44,430 bases of DNA from an uncultured Christensenellaceae bacterium (GCA_944381315.1 CALWKR010000022.1:1-44430), one strand, 5' to 3'; shown: positions 33,531 through 42,335, counted from the first letter of the stretch. The notes: generated from the sequence alone by a model not told the origin. Numbers and translations are program-made.

Positions 33531-35453
33531 TCACTCCAACTCAAAAGCGCCGGTATAGAGCTGATAGTAAACGCCCTTCTGCGCGATGAGTTGCTCGTGG
33601 TTGCCGCGCTCGATGATGCGGCCGTGGTCGAGGACCATGATCGCGTCCGAGTTCTGGATCGTGGACAGTCTGTGAGCGATGACGAAGACCGTTCTGCCCT
33701 CCATCAAGGCGTCCATGCCCTTTTGCACGGGATACTCGGTGCGGGTATCGATCGACGACGTCGCCTCGTCCAAGATGAGCACGGGCGGATTGGCGACCGC
33801 GGCGCGCGCGATGGACAGCAGCTGTTTTTGCCCTTGCGAGAGGTTGGAGCCGTCGCCTGTGAGCATCGTGTTGTAGCCGTCGGGCAGACGCGTGATGAAG
33901 TCGTGCGCGTTGGCGAGCTTTGCGGCGGCGACGCATTCGTCGTCGGAGGCATCGAGCTTGCCGTAGCGGATGTTGTCCATTATCGTCCCGGTGAAGAGGT
34001 TGGTATCCTGCAAGACCATGCCGAGCGAACGTCTGAGGTCGGCTTTGCGGATCTTGTTGATGTTTATGCCGTCATATCTGATCTTGCCGTCCGCGATGTC
34101 GTAGAAGCGGTTGATGAGGTTGGTGATCGTCGTCTTGCCTGCGCCCGTCGCACCGACGAACGCGATCTTTTGCCCCGGCTTAGCATAGAGCGTCACGTCG
34201 TGCAGCACGATCTTTTCGGGCACATATCCGAAGTCGACGTCAACGAGCCTGATGTCGCCTTTGAGCTCCTGATAGGTGACGGAGCCGTCCGCCTTGTGGG
34301 GATGACGCCAAGCCCATCTGCCCGTACGGGTGGGGCTTTCGCGCAAGATATTGCCGTTGTCGTCGATGACGGCGTTGACGAGAGTGACATAGCCCTCGTC
34401 CGTCTCGGGCTTTTGGTCGAGGAAGCCGAAAATACGTTCCGCGCCCGCGATAGCCATGACGACGGAGTTGACCTGCATGGACACCTGTCCTATGTTGAGC
34501 GTGAACTGTCTGCTCATGTTGAGGAATGCGATGATCGAGCCCATCGTGATGACTTCGGTCATGCCGCTGAAATTGAGGTTCTTGGCTCCGTACAGCACGA
34601 GCAAGCCGCCCACGATAGCGACGACGACGAACAAGACGTGGCCGATGTGCATGATCGCCGGCATGAGGATGTTGCCGTACTTGTTGGCTTTGTCGGTGTT
34701 GACGAACAGCTCGTCGTTGACCTTGTCAAAGTCGCGCTTTGCCGCCTCTTCGTGGCAGAACACCTTGATGACCTTTTGTCCGGTGAGCATCTCTTCGACA
34801 TAGCCTTCGGCCGTGCCGACAGAATTTTGCTGGCGGACGAAGTACTTGGCGCTCTTGCCGCCGACGAGCTTGGTGACGAGGACCATGATCCCGACGCCCG
34901 CAAGTACCACGAGAGTCAGCCATATGCTGGATTGAAGCATGGATACCAGCAGCGTGATCATTGCGACTGCGGAATAGGTCACCTGCGGTATGCTCTGCGA
35001 GATGAGCTGACGCAGCGCGTCGACGTCGTTGGTGTAGTAGCTCATTATGTCGCCGTGCGTGTTGGTGTCGAAGTAGCGGATGGGCAGCTTCTGCATATTG
35101 TTGAACATATCCTCGCGGACATGCTTCAAGAATCCCTGCGTGACGACCGCCATCGTACGGTTGTAAACAAAGGAGCAGACCAGCGCGAACACATAAATTC
35201 CGCCCATTATGCCGATGATCGTATAGAGCTGATCCTTGACAGCGTCATAGCCGAGCTCCAAGCCCGGAGTGATGACGTCGTCGACGAGCAGTTCAAGGAA
35301 GATCGACGAGCTTATGCCTGCGACGGCGGTGACAGCGATGCAGCACAAGACCAAGATCAATCTGCCTTTGTAGTAGTGGAACATATAGCCGAGCAGCTTG
35401 CCGAGCGTTTTGAGGATGCTGCCGCGCTTGACTTCTATCTTATGCCTTGCCAT
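33531..35453 (-). CDS. ABC exporter subunit with canonical ATPase site
   Basis: ABC transporter half-molecule (membrane domain about 20-330 plus nucleotide-binding domain about 385-635), 640 residues. Walker A GATGAGKTT, signature LSQGQKQ, Walker B VLILDEATSSID with the catalytic Glu, and H-loop IAHRLST are all canonical. It follows the other ABC gene with a 14-nt overlap. Together they form a heterodimeric exporter of the BmrCD/TM287-288 type, in which this subunit carries the working catalytic Glu and His. Substrates of such pairs are drugs, lipids or peptides; unknown here. Confidence 0.94.
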   Translation of the reverse strand: MARHKIEVKRGSILKTLGKLLGYMFHYYKGRLILVLCCIAVTAVAGISSSIFLELLVDDVITPGLELGYDAVKDQLYTIIGIMGGIYVFALVCSFVYNRTMAVVTQGFLKHVREDMFNNMQKLPIRYFDTNTHGDIMSYYTNDVDALRQLISQSIPQVTYSAVAMITLLVSMLQSSIWLTLVVLAGVGIMVLVTKLVGGKSAKYFVRQQNSVGTAEGYVEEMLTGQKVIKVFCHEEAAKRDFDKVNDELFVNTDKANKYGNILMPAIMHIGHVLFVVVAIVGGLLVLYGAKNLNFSGMTEVITMGSIIAFLNMSRQFTLNIGQVSMQVNSVVMAIAGAERIFGFLDQKPETDEGYVTLVNAVIDDNGNILRESPTRTGRWAWRHPHKADGSVTYQELKGDIRLVDVDFGYVPEKIVLHDVTLYAKPGQKIAFVGATGAGKTTITNLINRFYDIADGKIRYDGININKIRKADLRRSLGMVLQDTNLFTGTIMDNIRYGKLDASDDECVAAAKLANAHDFITRLPDGYNTMLTGDGSNLSQGQKQLLSIARAAVANPPVLILDEATSSIDTRTEYPVQKGMDALMEGRTVFVIAHRLSTIQNSDAIMVLDHGRIIERGNHEQLIAQKGVYYQLYTGAFELE

Positions 35454-37230
35454 TGTCCTTTCCCTCCTCGGCGCGAGCCTTGATCAGAACGTCCGTGGTA
35501 GCGCCCGCCTTGTTCTGCGAGTAATAGACTTCTTGGTAGATCTTGTTGGTCGCGAGCAGTTCGTCATGCGTACCGATCGCAGCGATCGTGCCGTTGTCCA
35601 TGATGACTATCTGGTCCGCATCCTCGACGGACGCGACTCTCTGCGCGATGATGAACTTGGTCGTGTCGGGGATCTCTTCGCGGAAAGCCTTGCGGATCAG
35701 CGCGTCAGTCTTGGTGTCGACGGCGGAAGTCGAGTCGTCCAAGATGAGGATCTTGGGCTTTTTGAGCAGTGCGCGCGCGATGCAAAGCCTCTGCTTTTGA
35801 CCGCCGGACACGTTGGTGCCGCCCTGCTCTATATATGTATCATATTTGTCCGGAAAGCCTTGGATGAAGTCGTCCGCCTGCGCGAGCTTGCACACTCTGA
35901 CGAGCTCTTCGTCCGTAGCGTCGGGATCGCCCCAGCGCAAGTTCTCCTTGATCGTACCCGAGAAGAGCACGTTCTTTTGCAACACGACGGAAACCTGGTT
36001 GCGCAGCGACTCGATGTCATAGTCCCTGACGTCGATGCCTCCGACCTTGACGCTGCCTGCCGACACGTCGTACAATCTCGGGATCAGGTTGACGAGCGAA
36101 GTCTTGGAGCTGCCCGTGCCGCCCAAGATGCCGATCGTCTGCCCCGACTTGACGTGCAAGTTGACCTCTTTGAGCGCGCGTCTGTCCGCCTTCTCCGAAT
36201 ACTTGAAGTCGACATTGTCGAAGTCGACGTCGCCGTTGGGGACTTCGTAGACGGGGTGCTCGGGATTGGTCAGGGTGCTCTCTTCTTTGAGCACTTCGAC
36301 GACGCGGTTCGCCGACGTCTTTGCGATCGAGATCATGACCATGACCATCGACAGCATCGTAAGCGAAGACAGCGTCTGCGCCGCATAGACGATCAGCGAC
36401 GACAGCGAAGCTGATGTCAGCTCCGTGGCGTCGGTCTGCACGATCAGCATAGAGCCGATGAAGCAGACCATCGTGATCGCCGTCCACATGCACAATTGCA
36501 TCAACGGGTTGTTGAGCGCAATGATCTTTTCGCCGCGGGTGAAGTCGAATCTGACGTCTTCAGCCGCCTTGTCGAACTTCTTGATCTCATAGTCTTCTCT
36601 GACATAGGACTTGACCACGCGGATGCCATTGATGTTCTCTTGAATGGACTCGTTGAGCGCGTCGTACTTCTTGAACACCTTGGAGAAGATGGGATCGACC
36701 TTCTTGAAGATGAGGACGAGCCCCGCTCCGAGGATGGGTACGAGCGCGGTGAATACGAGCGCGATCTTCCAGTTGATCGAATAGGTCATCGCGAGCGAGA
36801 TGATTATCATGATCGGCGAACGGATCGCGACGCGCACGAGCATCATGTAAGCCATTTGGATGTTGGTGACGTCGGTGGTCAGACGGGTGACGAGGCTCGA
36901 AGTCGAGAACTTGTCGATGTTGGTGAAAGAGAAATCTTGGATCTTGTAATAGACGTCGTGCCTGAGATTGCGCGCAAAACCGGCGGACGCTGTGGCTCCA
37001 TACTTGCCCGCGAGCATGCCGAACGTCAGCGAGAACGCCACCATGACCAGCAAGATCGCACCATAGGTGAGGATGTTGCCGATCGACGGATCTGCGCTTA
37101 TGCCGTCGAGCATCTCGATCATGTACATCGGGATAAGGCACTCGAGGGCGACCTCGCAGATGACAAGCACGGGCGTAAGAATAGATTCTTTCTTGTACTG
37201 TCTAATGCTCTTTGCCAATGTTTTCAGCAT
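35440..37230 (-). CDS. ABC exporter subunit with degenerate ATPase site
   Basis: Partner half-transporter, 596 residues. Walker A is GGTGSSKTS (Ser where Gly is usual), Walker B ILILDDSTSAVD has Asp in place of the catalytic Glu, and the H-loop reads IAQRVAS with Gln for His; the signature VSGGQKQR is intact. This is the pattern of the degenerate subunit in heterodimeric exporters. AAAGGAGAAAG precedes the ATG, 22 nt after marR, so the regulator and both subunits are one operon. Confidence 0.94.
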   Translation of the reverse strand: MLKTLAKSIRQYKKESILTPVLVICEVALECLIPMYMIEMLDGISADPSIGNILTYGAILLVMVAFSLTFGMLAGKYGATASAGFARNLRHDVYYKIQDFSFTNIDKFSTSSLVTRLTTDVTNIQMAYMMLVRVAIRSPIMIIISLAMTYSINWKIALVFTALVPILGAGLVLIFKKVDPIFSKVFKKYDALNESIQENINGIRVVKSYVREDYEIKKFDKAAEDVRFDFTRGEKIIALNNPLMQLCMWTAITMVCFIGSMLIVQTDATELTSASLSSLIVYAAQTLSSLTMLSMVMVMISIAKTSANRVVEVLKEESTLTNPEHPVYEVPNGDVDFDNVDFKYSEKADRRALKEVNLHVKSGQTIGILGGTGSSKTSLVNLIPRLYDVSAGSVKVGGIDVRDYDIESLRNQVSVVLQKNVLFSGTIKENLRWGDPDATDEELVRVCKLAQADDFIQGFPDKYDTYIEQGGTNVSGGQKQRLCIARALLKKPKILILDDSTSAVDTKTDALIRKAFREEIPDTTKFIIAQRVASVEDADQIVIMDNGTIAAIGTHDELLATNKIYQEVYYSQNKAGATTDVLIKARAEEGKDNGKA

Positions 37231-37252
37231 TGATCTTTCTCCTTTCTATATT

Positions 37253-37723
37253 TCAAATTTTGGTATCTGTGTTGATTTGATGCACTTCCGCGCCGTCTTC
37301 GGACATGTTGCGGATGCACCTTTCGAGCAAGACTCTGAGCTCTTTGCTCTCTTGCGGAGTGAAGTCTTTGACGAGCCTCTTCTCTACATCGAGCAGCACT
37401 CTCTCCACTCTCTTTTGCTGGGCGATCGCGGCGTCCGTCAAGGAGATCTTCTTCAATCTCGCGTCGCGCTCGAGCGGCGTGCGCGTGATCATCCCCGCCT
37501 CTTCCAGGCTTTGCAACAGCTCGGTCGCGCTGGACCTGCCCATGCCGAACTTCTTCTCGATGTCTTTTTGGAACAACTCCTCGTCGGGATGGACAAAGAG
37601 GTAGTGCACGAGCCAGCGCTGCATGCCCGTCAGCAGCACTCCCCCGTCGCCGATCGTGCCGTCCACTCTCTTCTTTATGAGCTTGGAAAGCATCTTGACT
37701 TGAAATCCGATGTGTCCGTCCAT
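37253..37723 (-). CDS. MarR-family transcriptional regulator
   Basis: A 156-residue winged-helix repressor heading the ABC exporter operon. The helix-turn-helix region is LFQKDIEKKFGMGRSSATELLQSLEEAGMI and the wing RTPLERDARLKKISLTDA, with long helices at both ends for dimerisation. ATG at 37723 is preferred because AAGGGAAAAGGA lies upstream; the frame could open 15 codons earlier only at a TTG inside the operator-like sequence. MarR proteins beside exporters usually repress their own operon until bound by a small ligand. Confidence 0.92.
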   Translation of the reverse strand: MDGHIGFQVKMLSKLIKKRVDGTIGDGGVLLTGMQRWLVHYLFVHPDEELFQKDIEKKFGMGRSSATELLQSLEEAGMITRTPLERDARLKKISLTDAAIAQQKRVERVLLDVEKRLVKDFTPQESKELRVLLERCIRNMSEDGAEVHQINTDTKI

Positions 37724-37755
37724 TCCTTTTCCCTTGCGTTGACCTGTCGATATTA

Positions 37756-37770
37756 GTTCGGTTACCAAAC
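37756..37770. promoter_or_regulatory. Candidate MarR operator
   Basis: Near-palindrome GTTTGGTAACCGAAC (minus strand; arms GTT-GGT and ACC-AAC, one mismatched pair), about 20 nt after the -10 of the marR promoter and before the start codon. Confidence 0.5.
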
Positions 37771-37788
37771 ATTATTTATCCTGAATCA

Positions 37789-37817
37789 ATGATAGCAAAG
37801 CCAAAAAAATATGTCAA
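37789..37817 (-). promoter_or_regulatory. Promoter of the marR-ABC operon
   Basis: TTGACA (37812-37817), 17-nt spacer, TATCAT (37789-37794). Confidence 0.85.
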
Positions 37818-37887
37818 TAAAATAGAGCTCCGAAAATGTAAAAATTACGCAATTTCATCACTCATTTTTTAACGATCTTTTCCGCGC

Positions 37888-37924
37888 AAAAAACGGCGCC
37901 CCGAAACTTCCGTCTCGGGGCGCC
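37888..37924 (-). terminator. Terminator of hsp20
   Basis: 10-bp perfect stem GGCGCCCCGA/TCGGGGCGCC, minus-strand tail GTTTTTTGC. Confidence 0.88.
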
Positions 37925-37935
37925 GCCGCGTCTTG

Positions 37936-38361
37936 TTACTCGATCTCTATACGATTCTCGGTCTTCTTGGGCGAATCTTTGGGGACTTCAACGGTCAAGA
38001 TGCCGTTGTCGTACTTCGCCTTGATCTCGCTCTTGTCGATGTCGCCGACATAGTAGCTCCTGCTGCAAGAGAAACTTCTCTCGCGGTGGATGTAGTTGTC
38101 CTTCTTGTCGCCGTCATTCTTCTCGCTCTTGCTGACGGAAATGTTGAGGTATCCGTCCTTGAGGTCGATGTCGATATCCTGCTTGTTGACGCCGGGCATC
38201 TCTACTTCGAGAACGTAGCCGTTGTCATTCTCCTTGATATCGGTGCGCATATATCTTTGCGTGTGATGACTTGTCCCGAATATGGACGGGAAAAAGTCGT
38301 GCATGGCTTCATCAAAGAAGTCATAATCTTTGTCTCCGTGTCTTCTCAATTCATTCTTCAT
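37936..38361 (-). CDS. Small heat shock protein (Hsp20/alpha-crystallin family)
   Basis: ATP-independent holdase chaperone, 141 residues. The alpha-crystallin domain runs from about 38 to 130 (YVLEVEMPGVNKQDIDIDLKDG... SEIKAKYDNGILTVEVPK, ending in the conserved A-x-x-x-n-G-v-L motif), followed by the C-terminal IEIE. The short charged N-terminus is typical. MKNELRR is the start, with AAAGGAGATG upstream; the longer frame reads through the CIRCE-like element. Monocistronic with its own promoter and terminator, probably heat-regulated. Confidence 0.95.
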   Translation of the reverse strand: MKNELRRHGDKDYDFFDEAMHDFFPSIFGTSHHTQRYMRTDIKENDNGYVLEVEMPGVNKQDIDIDLKDGYLNISVSKSEKNDGDKKDNYIHRERSFSCSRSYYVGDIDKSEIKAKYDNGILTVEVPKDSPKKTENRIEIE

Positions 38362-38378
38362 AGTATCATCTCCTTTGA

Positions 38379-38405
38379 TTGGCACTTGCTGTCTGTAAGT
38401 GCTGG
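38379..38405. promoter_or_regulatory. CIRCE-like element (HrcA operator) before hsp20
   Basis: TTGGCACTT-N9-AAGTGCTGG, against the known consensus TTAGCACTC-N9-GAGTGCTAA: the spacer is exactly 9 and the GCACT/AGTGC cores match. It sits in the 5' leader, the usual place for HrcA control. Confidence 0.65.
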
Positions 38406-38429
38406 CACTCTCTGCCTTCATCTGCTAAT

Positions 38430-38457
38430 ATTGTACCACCCTTTTGTCGTTTGTCAA
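38430..38457 (-). promoter_or_regulatory. Promoter of hsp20
   Basis: TTGACA (38452-38457), 16-nt spacer, TACAAT (38430-38435). Confidence 0.75.
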
Positions 38458-38592
38458 GAGGGTCTATGATATTTTTTACCCATTTTTTACATTTTTATTC
38501 AGCAAGTTGTATTATACCTAATGCGCGCGCAAGGTCGTCGCCACACAAGCACGTTTTGTCCAAAATTTTGGCATGCCAGCTCACTCTCGGCA

Positions 38593-38617
38593 GTCAAGTA
38601 TGGATGACATATTTTTT
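38593..38617 (+). repeat. Degenerate repeat copy 1
   Basis: GTCAAGTATGGATGACATA then T6. First of three related units of about 25 nt in the 540-nt gene-free stretch between hsp20 and the transporter fusion. Confidence 0.55.
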
Positions 38618-38637
38618 GAAGATAGCAGCCAAAACTC

Positions 38638-38662
38638 GTCAAGCATCCGTGACGCGTTTTTT
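38638..38662 (+). repeat. Degenerate repeat copy 2
   Basis: GTCAAGCATCCGTGACGCG then T6; same layout as copy 1, with a short CGTCA/TGACG stem before the T-run. Confidence 0.5.
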
Positions 38663-38699
38663 CGCTCGAAGTCACTTCCCTCTTGCCTGTCGCCGCGCC

Positions 38700-38725
38700 G
38701 TCAAGTATCTATGCCGCACTTTTTT
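38700..38725 (+). repeat. Degenerate repeat copy 3
   Basis: GTCAAGTATCTATGCCGCAC then T6; third unit, one base longer. Confidence 0.5.
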
Positions 38726-38831
38726 GCCACGCTTGGAAGAACTCCAACTATGCCGCCGCCACGCGGCAGTCGTCTTTACCTTTTCTTTACAATAATGCGG
38801 CAAGTGTTTACATTCGCTATACAAAATATCA

Positions 38832-38861
38832 TTGCGCCTCGCGCGCACACGGGTTTATAAT
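38832..38861 (+). promoter_or_regulatory. Promoter of the transporter-phosphoesterase fusion gene
   Basis: TTGCGC (38832-38837), 18-nt spacer, TATAAT (38856-38861). An ATG overlaps the -10, so translation must begin at the later ATG (38905). Confidence 0.65.
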
Positions 38862-38904
38862 GTGGATAAAGAATATAGAGAATAAGAGAATTCGCACAGG
38901 CAAC

Positions 38905-41664
38905 ATGGAAAAGTACATAAGCAAAAAAGAAAAAGCTTCTTACGGCTTTGCTGCGATCGGCAGCTTTATGATCTCGGGCGTCGTCTCGAGTTATTTGAAC
39001 ATTTTCTTGTCGGACGTCTTGATCGTTCCGCTCGAATTCGTGACGATCTTGATGCTCGTAGCGCGTTTTTGGGACATGGTCAACGATCCGTTGATGGGCA
39101 TCGTGATCGACCGCACGCACACCAAAAACGGCAAGATGCGCCCGTTTATCCGCATAGGCGCGTTTTTGATCTTCATCGTCTCGGTCGTAATGTTTTTGCC
39201 GTTGAACGAACTGCCGGTGGCGGCGCGCTGCGCATTCGCGGCGATAGGCTATCTGCTGTTCGACTTCTCGTATACGGTCGTCGACGTGCCGGCGATGGGC
39301 TTGATGAGCGTCGCGACGCCCAATCCCAAAGAGCGGTCGTCGCTGCTGTCCTTCTATGTCACTCTCGGCTCGATAGGCACGGTGCTGCCGATAGGCTTGG
39401 TGAGCATCTTCCAAAGGCTTGTCCCAAACACATGGCTCTACTTCTCGATAGCGGCGTTCTCGGGCGTGATCGTCTTTGCCGGATACATGATCTTGTTCCG
39501 CAACTCCAAAGAGCGCTTTGCGACTCGCACCGAGAAGATCGCGGTCAAGGACTTGTTCAAGGCGGCGATCAAGAACAAGCCCATGCTGCTCACATTGCTG
39601 ACGTCGATGCTCGCGTCGCCGCGCTATCTGCTCATGCTGGCGGCGTCGTACATCGCGACATACGTCGTCAAGATCCCCGGACTCGAATCGGGCGACGTCC
39701 TGATCGTTCTCTATTTGGTCGTCGGCGCGGGATTGTTCGGCGGCATATTGCTGACTCCCGTCGTCTACAAGCGCATCGGCTTCAAGAAGACGAGCTTGAT
39801 CTTCGGCGCGCTGTCGGCGGTGTTCCTTGCGGCGGCGTTCTTTGTCGGCAAGATCAGCTATTATGCGGCGTTCCCGTTGATGACGATCGGCGGCCTCGGC
39901 ATCGGCGCTTACAATGTGCTGCCCTATCCTATGGTCGGCGACAGCCTCGATTATCTGGAATGGAAGACAGGGCATCGTATGGAGGGCGTCTGCTTCTCGC
40001 TCAACTCTATGGTGACCAAGTTCAACAACGCCATCGCGGCGGTCGCGGTCTCGGCATGCTTGATCATATTCCAATTTCAACAGCCCGAAGTCGCGGGCGA
40101 ACCGCTGCCTCAATCGCAATTCACGATCGACGGCATGTTCTCACTCGTGACGTTGATCCCTGCGGCCGGATTTGCGATCTCGCTCATCCCTATGGCTCTA
40201 AACACCTATCACGGCGCAAGAAAAAAACAGATCCTCGACGAATTAGACGCCAAGAGAGCTATGAAAAAGACGGACGGCGGTGTTATAATAGAGGAGAACG
40301 GATTCACCGTCAGCGAGGACGACGAAATGATCGGCAGCGAACCATTGGAAAAACCCGTCAAACCCATGGAGATAAATTGCGAGTTCAAGCGGATAGATCT
40401 CGGCGAGCCGCTGCGCGTCGGCGTGATCTCCGACTCACAGCTCTCCCCCTTCCCGTGGCGCAAGGACAAGACATACGAACTCAACTTGCGCAGAGCCTTC
40501 GAGGTGCTCAAAGAACAACGCGTCAACATGATCATCTTCCCGGGCGACATCTGCAACATCGCTTGCAAGTGCGCGTATGCGCGCTTCAACGACGCGATCG
40601 AGCGCGCCTACGGCAAGGACAAGCCGCTGATGCAGATCATAATGGGCAATCACGACTACTATCCGCCCTTCTTCCCCGAAAAAAAACGCAAGCTGTTCAC
40701 CGAATGCGTGGGCGTGCCGCCCTATTCGCACTATGTCGTCAACGGCTATCACTTCATCGGCGTCTCTCCGCAGGACAGCTCTCAGCAGAACGGTTATGAC
40801 CGCGTCGCCGACTGGCTGCAAGACGCGTTGGCTCTCGCCGACGGCGAGGGCGACAAAAAGCCCATCTTCGTCACCACGCACAACAGCGCCGCCAACACGG
40901 TCTACGGATCTTTGTCCGAAGGCAAGCTGTACAGCGACTCCAAACTGGGCAAGGTGCTGTCCAAGTACGAAAACGTCGTCAATCTCGCAGGGCATCTGCA
41001 CTTCTCGATGATGGACGAGCGCAGCATACATCAGCGCAACTACACGACGATCGACACGCAATCTGTCTCATACATTGAGATGGAAAAGGGCAAAGTCAAC
41101 GGCTCCGTTCCGCCGCAGGCGCACATCGCGCCGATGGGCTTGATCATGGAATTCGGCGACGACGGCGTGGACGTCAAGCGCGTCAATATGCTGACAGGAG
41201 AAGAAGAAAAACAAAATATGCGCTGGCATCTGCCTGCAAGGCTGACCAAGGACGACTTTGCCTATACGTCGGCGAGATTCGGCAAGACCAAGCCTCGCAT
41301 GACTGCGGAAAAGGGCCGCTGCGCGATCATCCACGGCTCCACATATCTGATCTTCGAGCGCGGAGAGGACGACGACTTGATCCACAGCTACAAGCTCGTC
41401 TTTGACGACGGCAAAGTGCAATATTACTTCTCCGACTTCTACAAGGGGCTCAACCACCGCTCCAAGTTCATGCGGCTCAAACTGTATGAAAAAGCTGTCG
41501 GCAACTACGACGTGGAGATCTATGCGATCAACTCCTCGGGCATGGTCAGCGACAACTGCACCGTCGTCAACAACGTCAAGGTGCTCTTCTACAACAAGTA
41601 TCCGCTGATCTTCGCTCCCGATATGAACTTCACATGGCTGAAAGATCAAATAGCGAAATTCTGA
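38905..41664 (+). CDS. GPH-family sugar:cation symporter fused to a calcineurin-like phosphoesterase
   Basis: One 919-residue frame. Residues 1 to about 440 are a 12-helix MelB-type (GPH, major facilitator superfamily) symporter with NDPLMGIVIDRTHTKNGKMRP at 60-80. A charged linker (440-490) leads to a metallophosphoesterase (about 500-760): D510 in VISDSQ (Gln where His is common), D548 (FPGDI), N582/H583 (GNHD), H659 (VTTHNS) and GHLH (696-699). The last 120 or so residues look like a beta-sandwich. The active domain would face the cytoplasm, where it could act on an imported or phosphorylated compound (inference). Start MEKYISKKEK has a weak ACAGG site. Confidence 0.85.
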   Translation: MEKYISKKEKASYGFAAIGSFMISGVVSSYLNIFLSDVLIVPLEFVTILMLVARFWDMVNDPLMGIVIDRTHTKNGKMRPFIRIGAFLIFIVSVVMFLPLNELPVAARCAFAAIGYLLFDFSYTVVDVPAMGLMSVATPNPKERSSLLSFYVTLGSIGTVLPIGLVSIFQRLVPNTWLYFSIAAFSGVIVFAGYMILFRNSKERFATRTEKIAVKDLFKAAIKNKPMLLTLLTSMLASPRYLLMLAASYIATYVVKIPGLESGDVLIVLYLVVGAGLFGGILLTPVVYKRIGFKKTSLIFGALSAVFLAAAFFVGKISYYAAFPLMTIGGLGIGAYNVLPYPMVGDSLDYLEWKTGHRMEGVCFSLNSMVTKFNNAIAAVAVSACLIIFQFQQPEVAGEPLPQSQFTIDGMFSLVTLIPAAGFAISLIPMALNTYHGARKKQILDELDAKRAMKKTDGGVIIEENGFTVSEDDEMIGSEPLEKPVKPMEINCEFKRIDLGEPLRVGVISDSQLSPFPWRKDKTYELNLRRAFEVLKEQRVNMIIFPGDICNIACKCAYARFNDAIERAYGKDKPLMQIIMGNHDYYPPFFPEKKRKLFTECVGVPPYSHYVVNGYHFIGVSPQDSSQQNGYDRVADWLQDALALADGEGDKKPIFVTTHNSAANTVYGSLSEGKLYSDSKLGKVLSKYENVVNLAGHLHFSMMDERSIHQRNYTTIDTQSVSYIEMEKGKVNGSVPPQAHIAPMGLIMEFGDDGVDVKRVNMLTGEEEKQNMRWHLPARLTKDDFAYTSARFGKTKPRMTAEKGRCAIIHGSTYLIFERGEDDDLIHSYKLVFDDGKVQYYFSDFYKGLNHRSKFMRLKLYEKAVGNYDVEIYAINSSGMVSDNCTVVNNVKVLFYNKYPLIFAPDMNFTWLKDQIAKF

Positions 41665-42335
41665 CCTCGCTCAGAGGCTTCATATTCGACATGGACGGCA
41701 CCCTCGTCGACTCGATGGGGCTGTGGGACTCGCTCTATGAAGAGCTGTTCGCAGCCAATCGGCTGACGATGCCGTCCGATTACACTCTCGCGATAAATCA
41801 CCTCAAACTCGCCGATTGCGCCGAATACACGGTCCGCAACACTCCTATCAAAATGACTGCGCAAGAGATCGCCGACTTTTGGCACGACAGAGCGCTCGAG
41901 CACTACTCGTCGGACGTGCAACTCAAACCGTATGCGGCGAAGCTGCTCTCGCTACTCTCCAAACACGGCGTGAAGATGGGCGTCGCGACAGCGCTGGGCG
42001 AAGACCTGTTCGCGCCCTGCCTGCGGCACAACGGCGTCGCGTCCTTCTTCTCTTCCGGCACGTCGATCGACGAAGTAGGCGCCGGCAAGGACAAGCCCGA
42101 CGTCTATCTGCGAGAAGCCGCAAAGCTGGGTTTGAGCCCGCGCCAATGCGCCGTCGTCGAGGACAGTCACATCGGACTCGCGAGCGCCAAGGCGGCAGGT
42201 TTCTTTGCGATAGGCGTGTTTGACAAGGCGTCGGAACAGCATTGGGACTCCGTCCGCATGACCGCCGATCTCGCCGCACACGAGCTGCGCCAAGTCTATT
42301 ATGCAATGAAAAACGCCTACGGCAGACAAAGATAA
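41634..42335 (+). CDS. HAD-superfamily phosphatase/phosphoglucomutase-like hydrolase
   Basis: A 233-residue HAD hydrolase of the beta-phosphoglucomutase/phosphatase group. Motif 1 is FIFDMDGTLVDS with nucleophile D19 and acid/base D21; motif 2 GVATAL (Thr), motif 3 Lys in GAGKDKPDVY and motif 4 VVEDSHIGLASAKAAG follow; the helical cap lies between about 28 and 95. The frame overlaps the end of the transporter-phosphoesterase gene by 31 nt without a clear ribosome site, suggesting coupling. As the partner of a sugar symporter it may act on a sugar phosphate; specificity is unknown. Confidence 0.88.
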   Translation: MAERSNSEILTSLRGFIFDMDGTLVDSMGLWDSLYEELFAANRLTMPSDYTLAINHLKLADCAEYTVRNTPIKMTAQEIADFWHDRALEHYSSDVQLKPYAAKLLSLLSKHGVKMGVATALGEDLFAPCLRHNGVASFFSSGTSIDEVGAGKDKPDVYLREAAKLGLSPRQCAVVEDSHIGLASAKAAGFFAIGVFDKASEQHWDSVRMTADLAAHELRQVYYAMKNAYGRQR

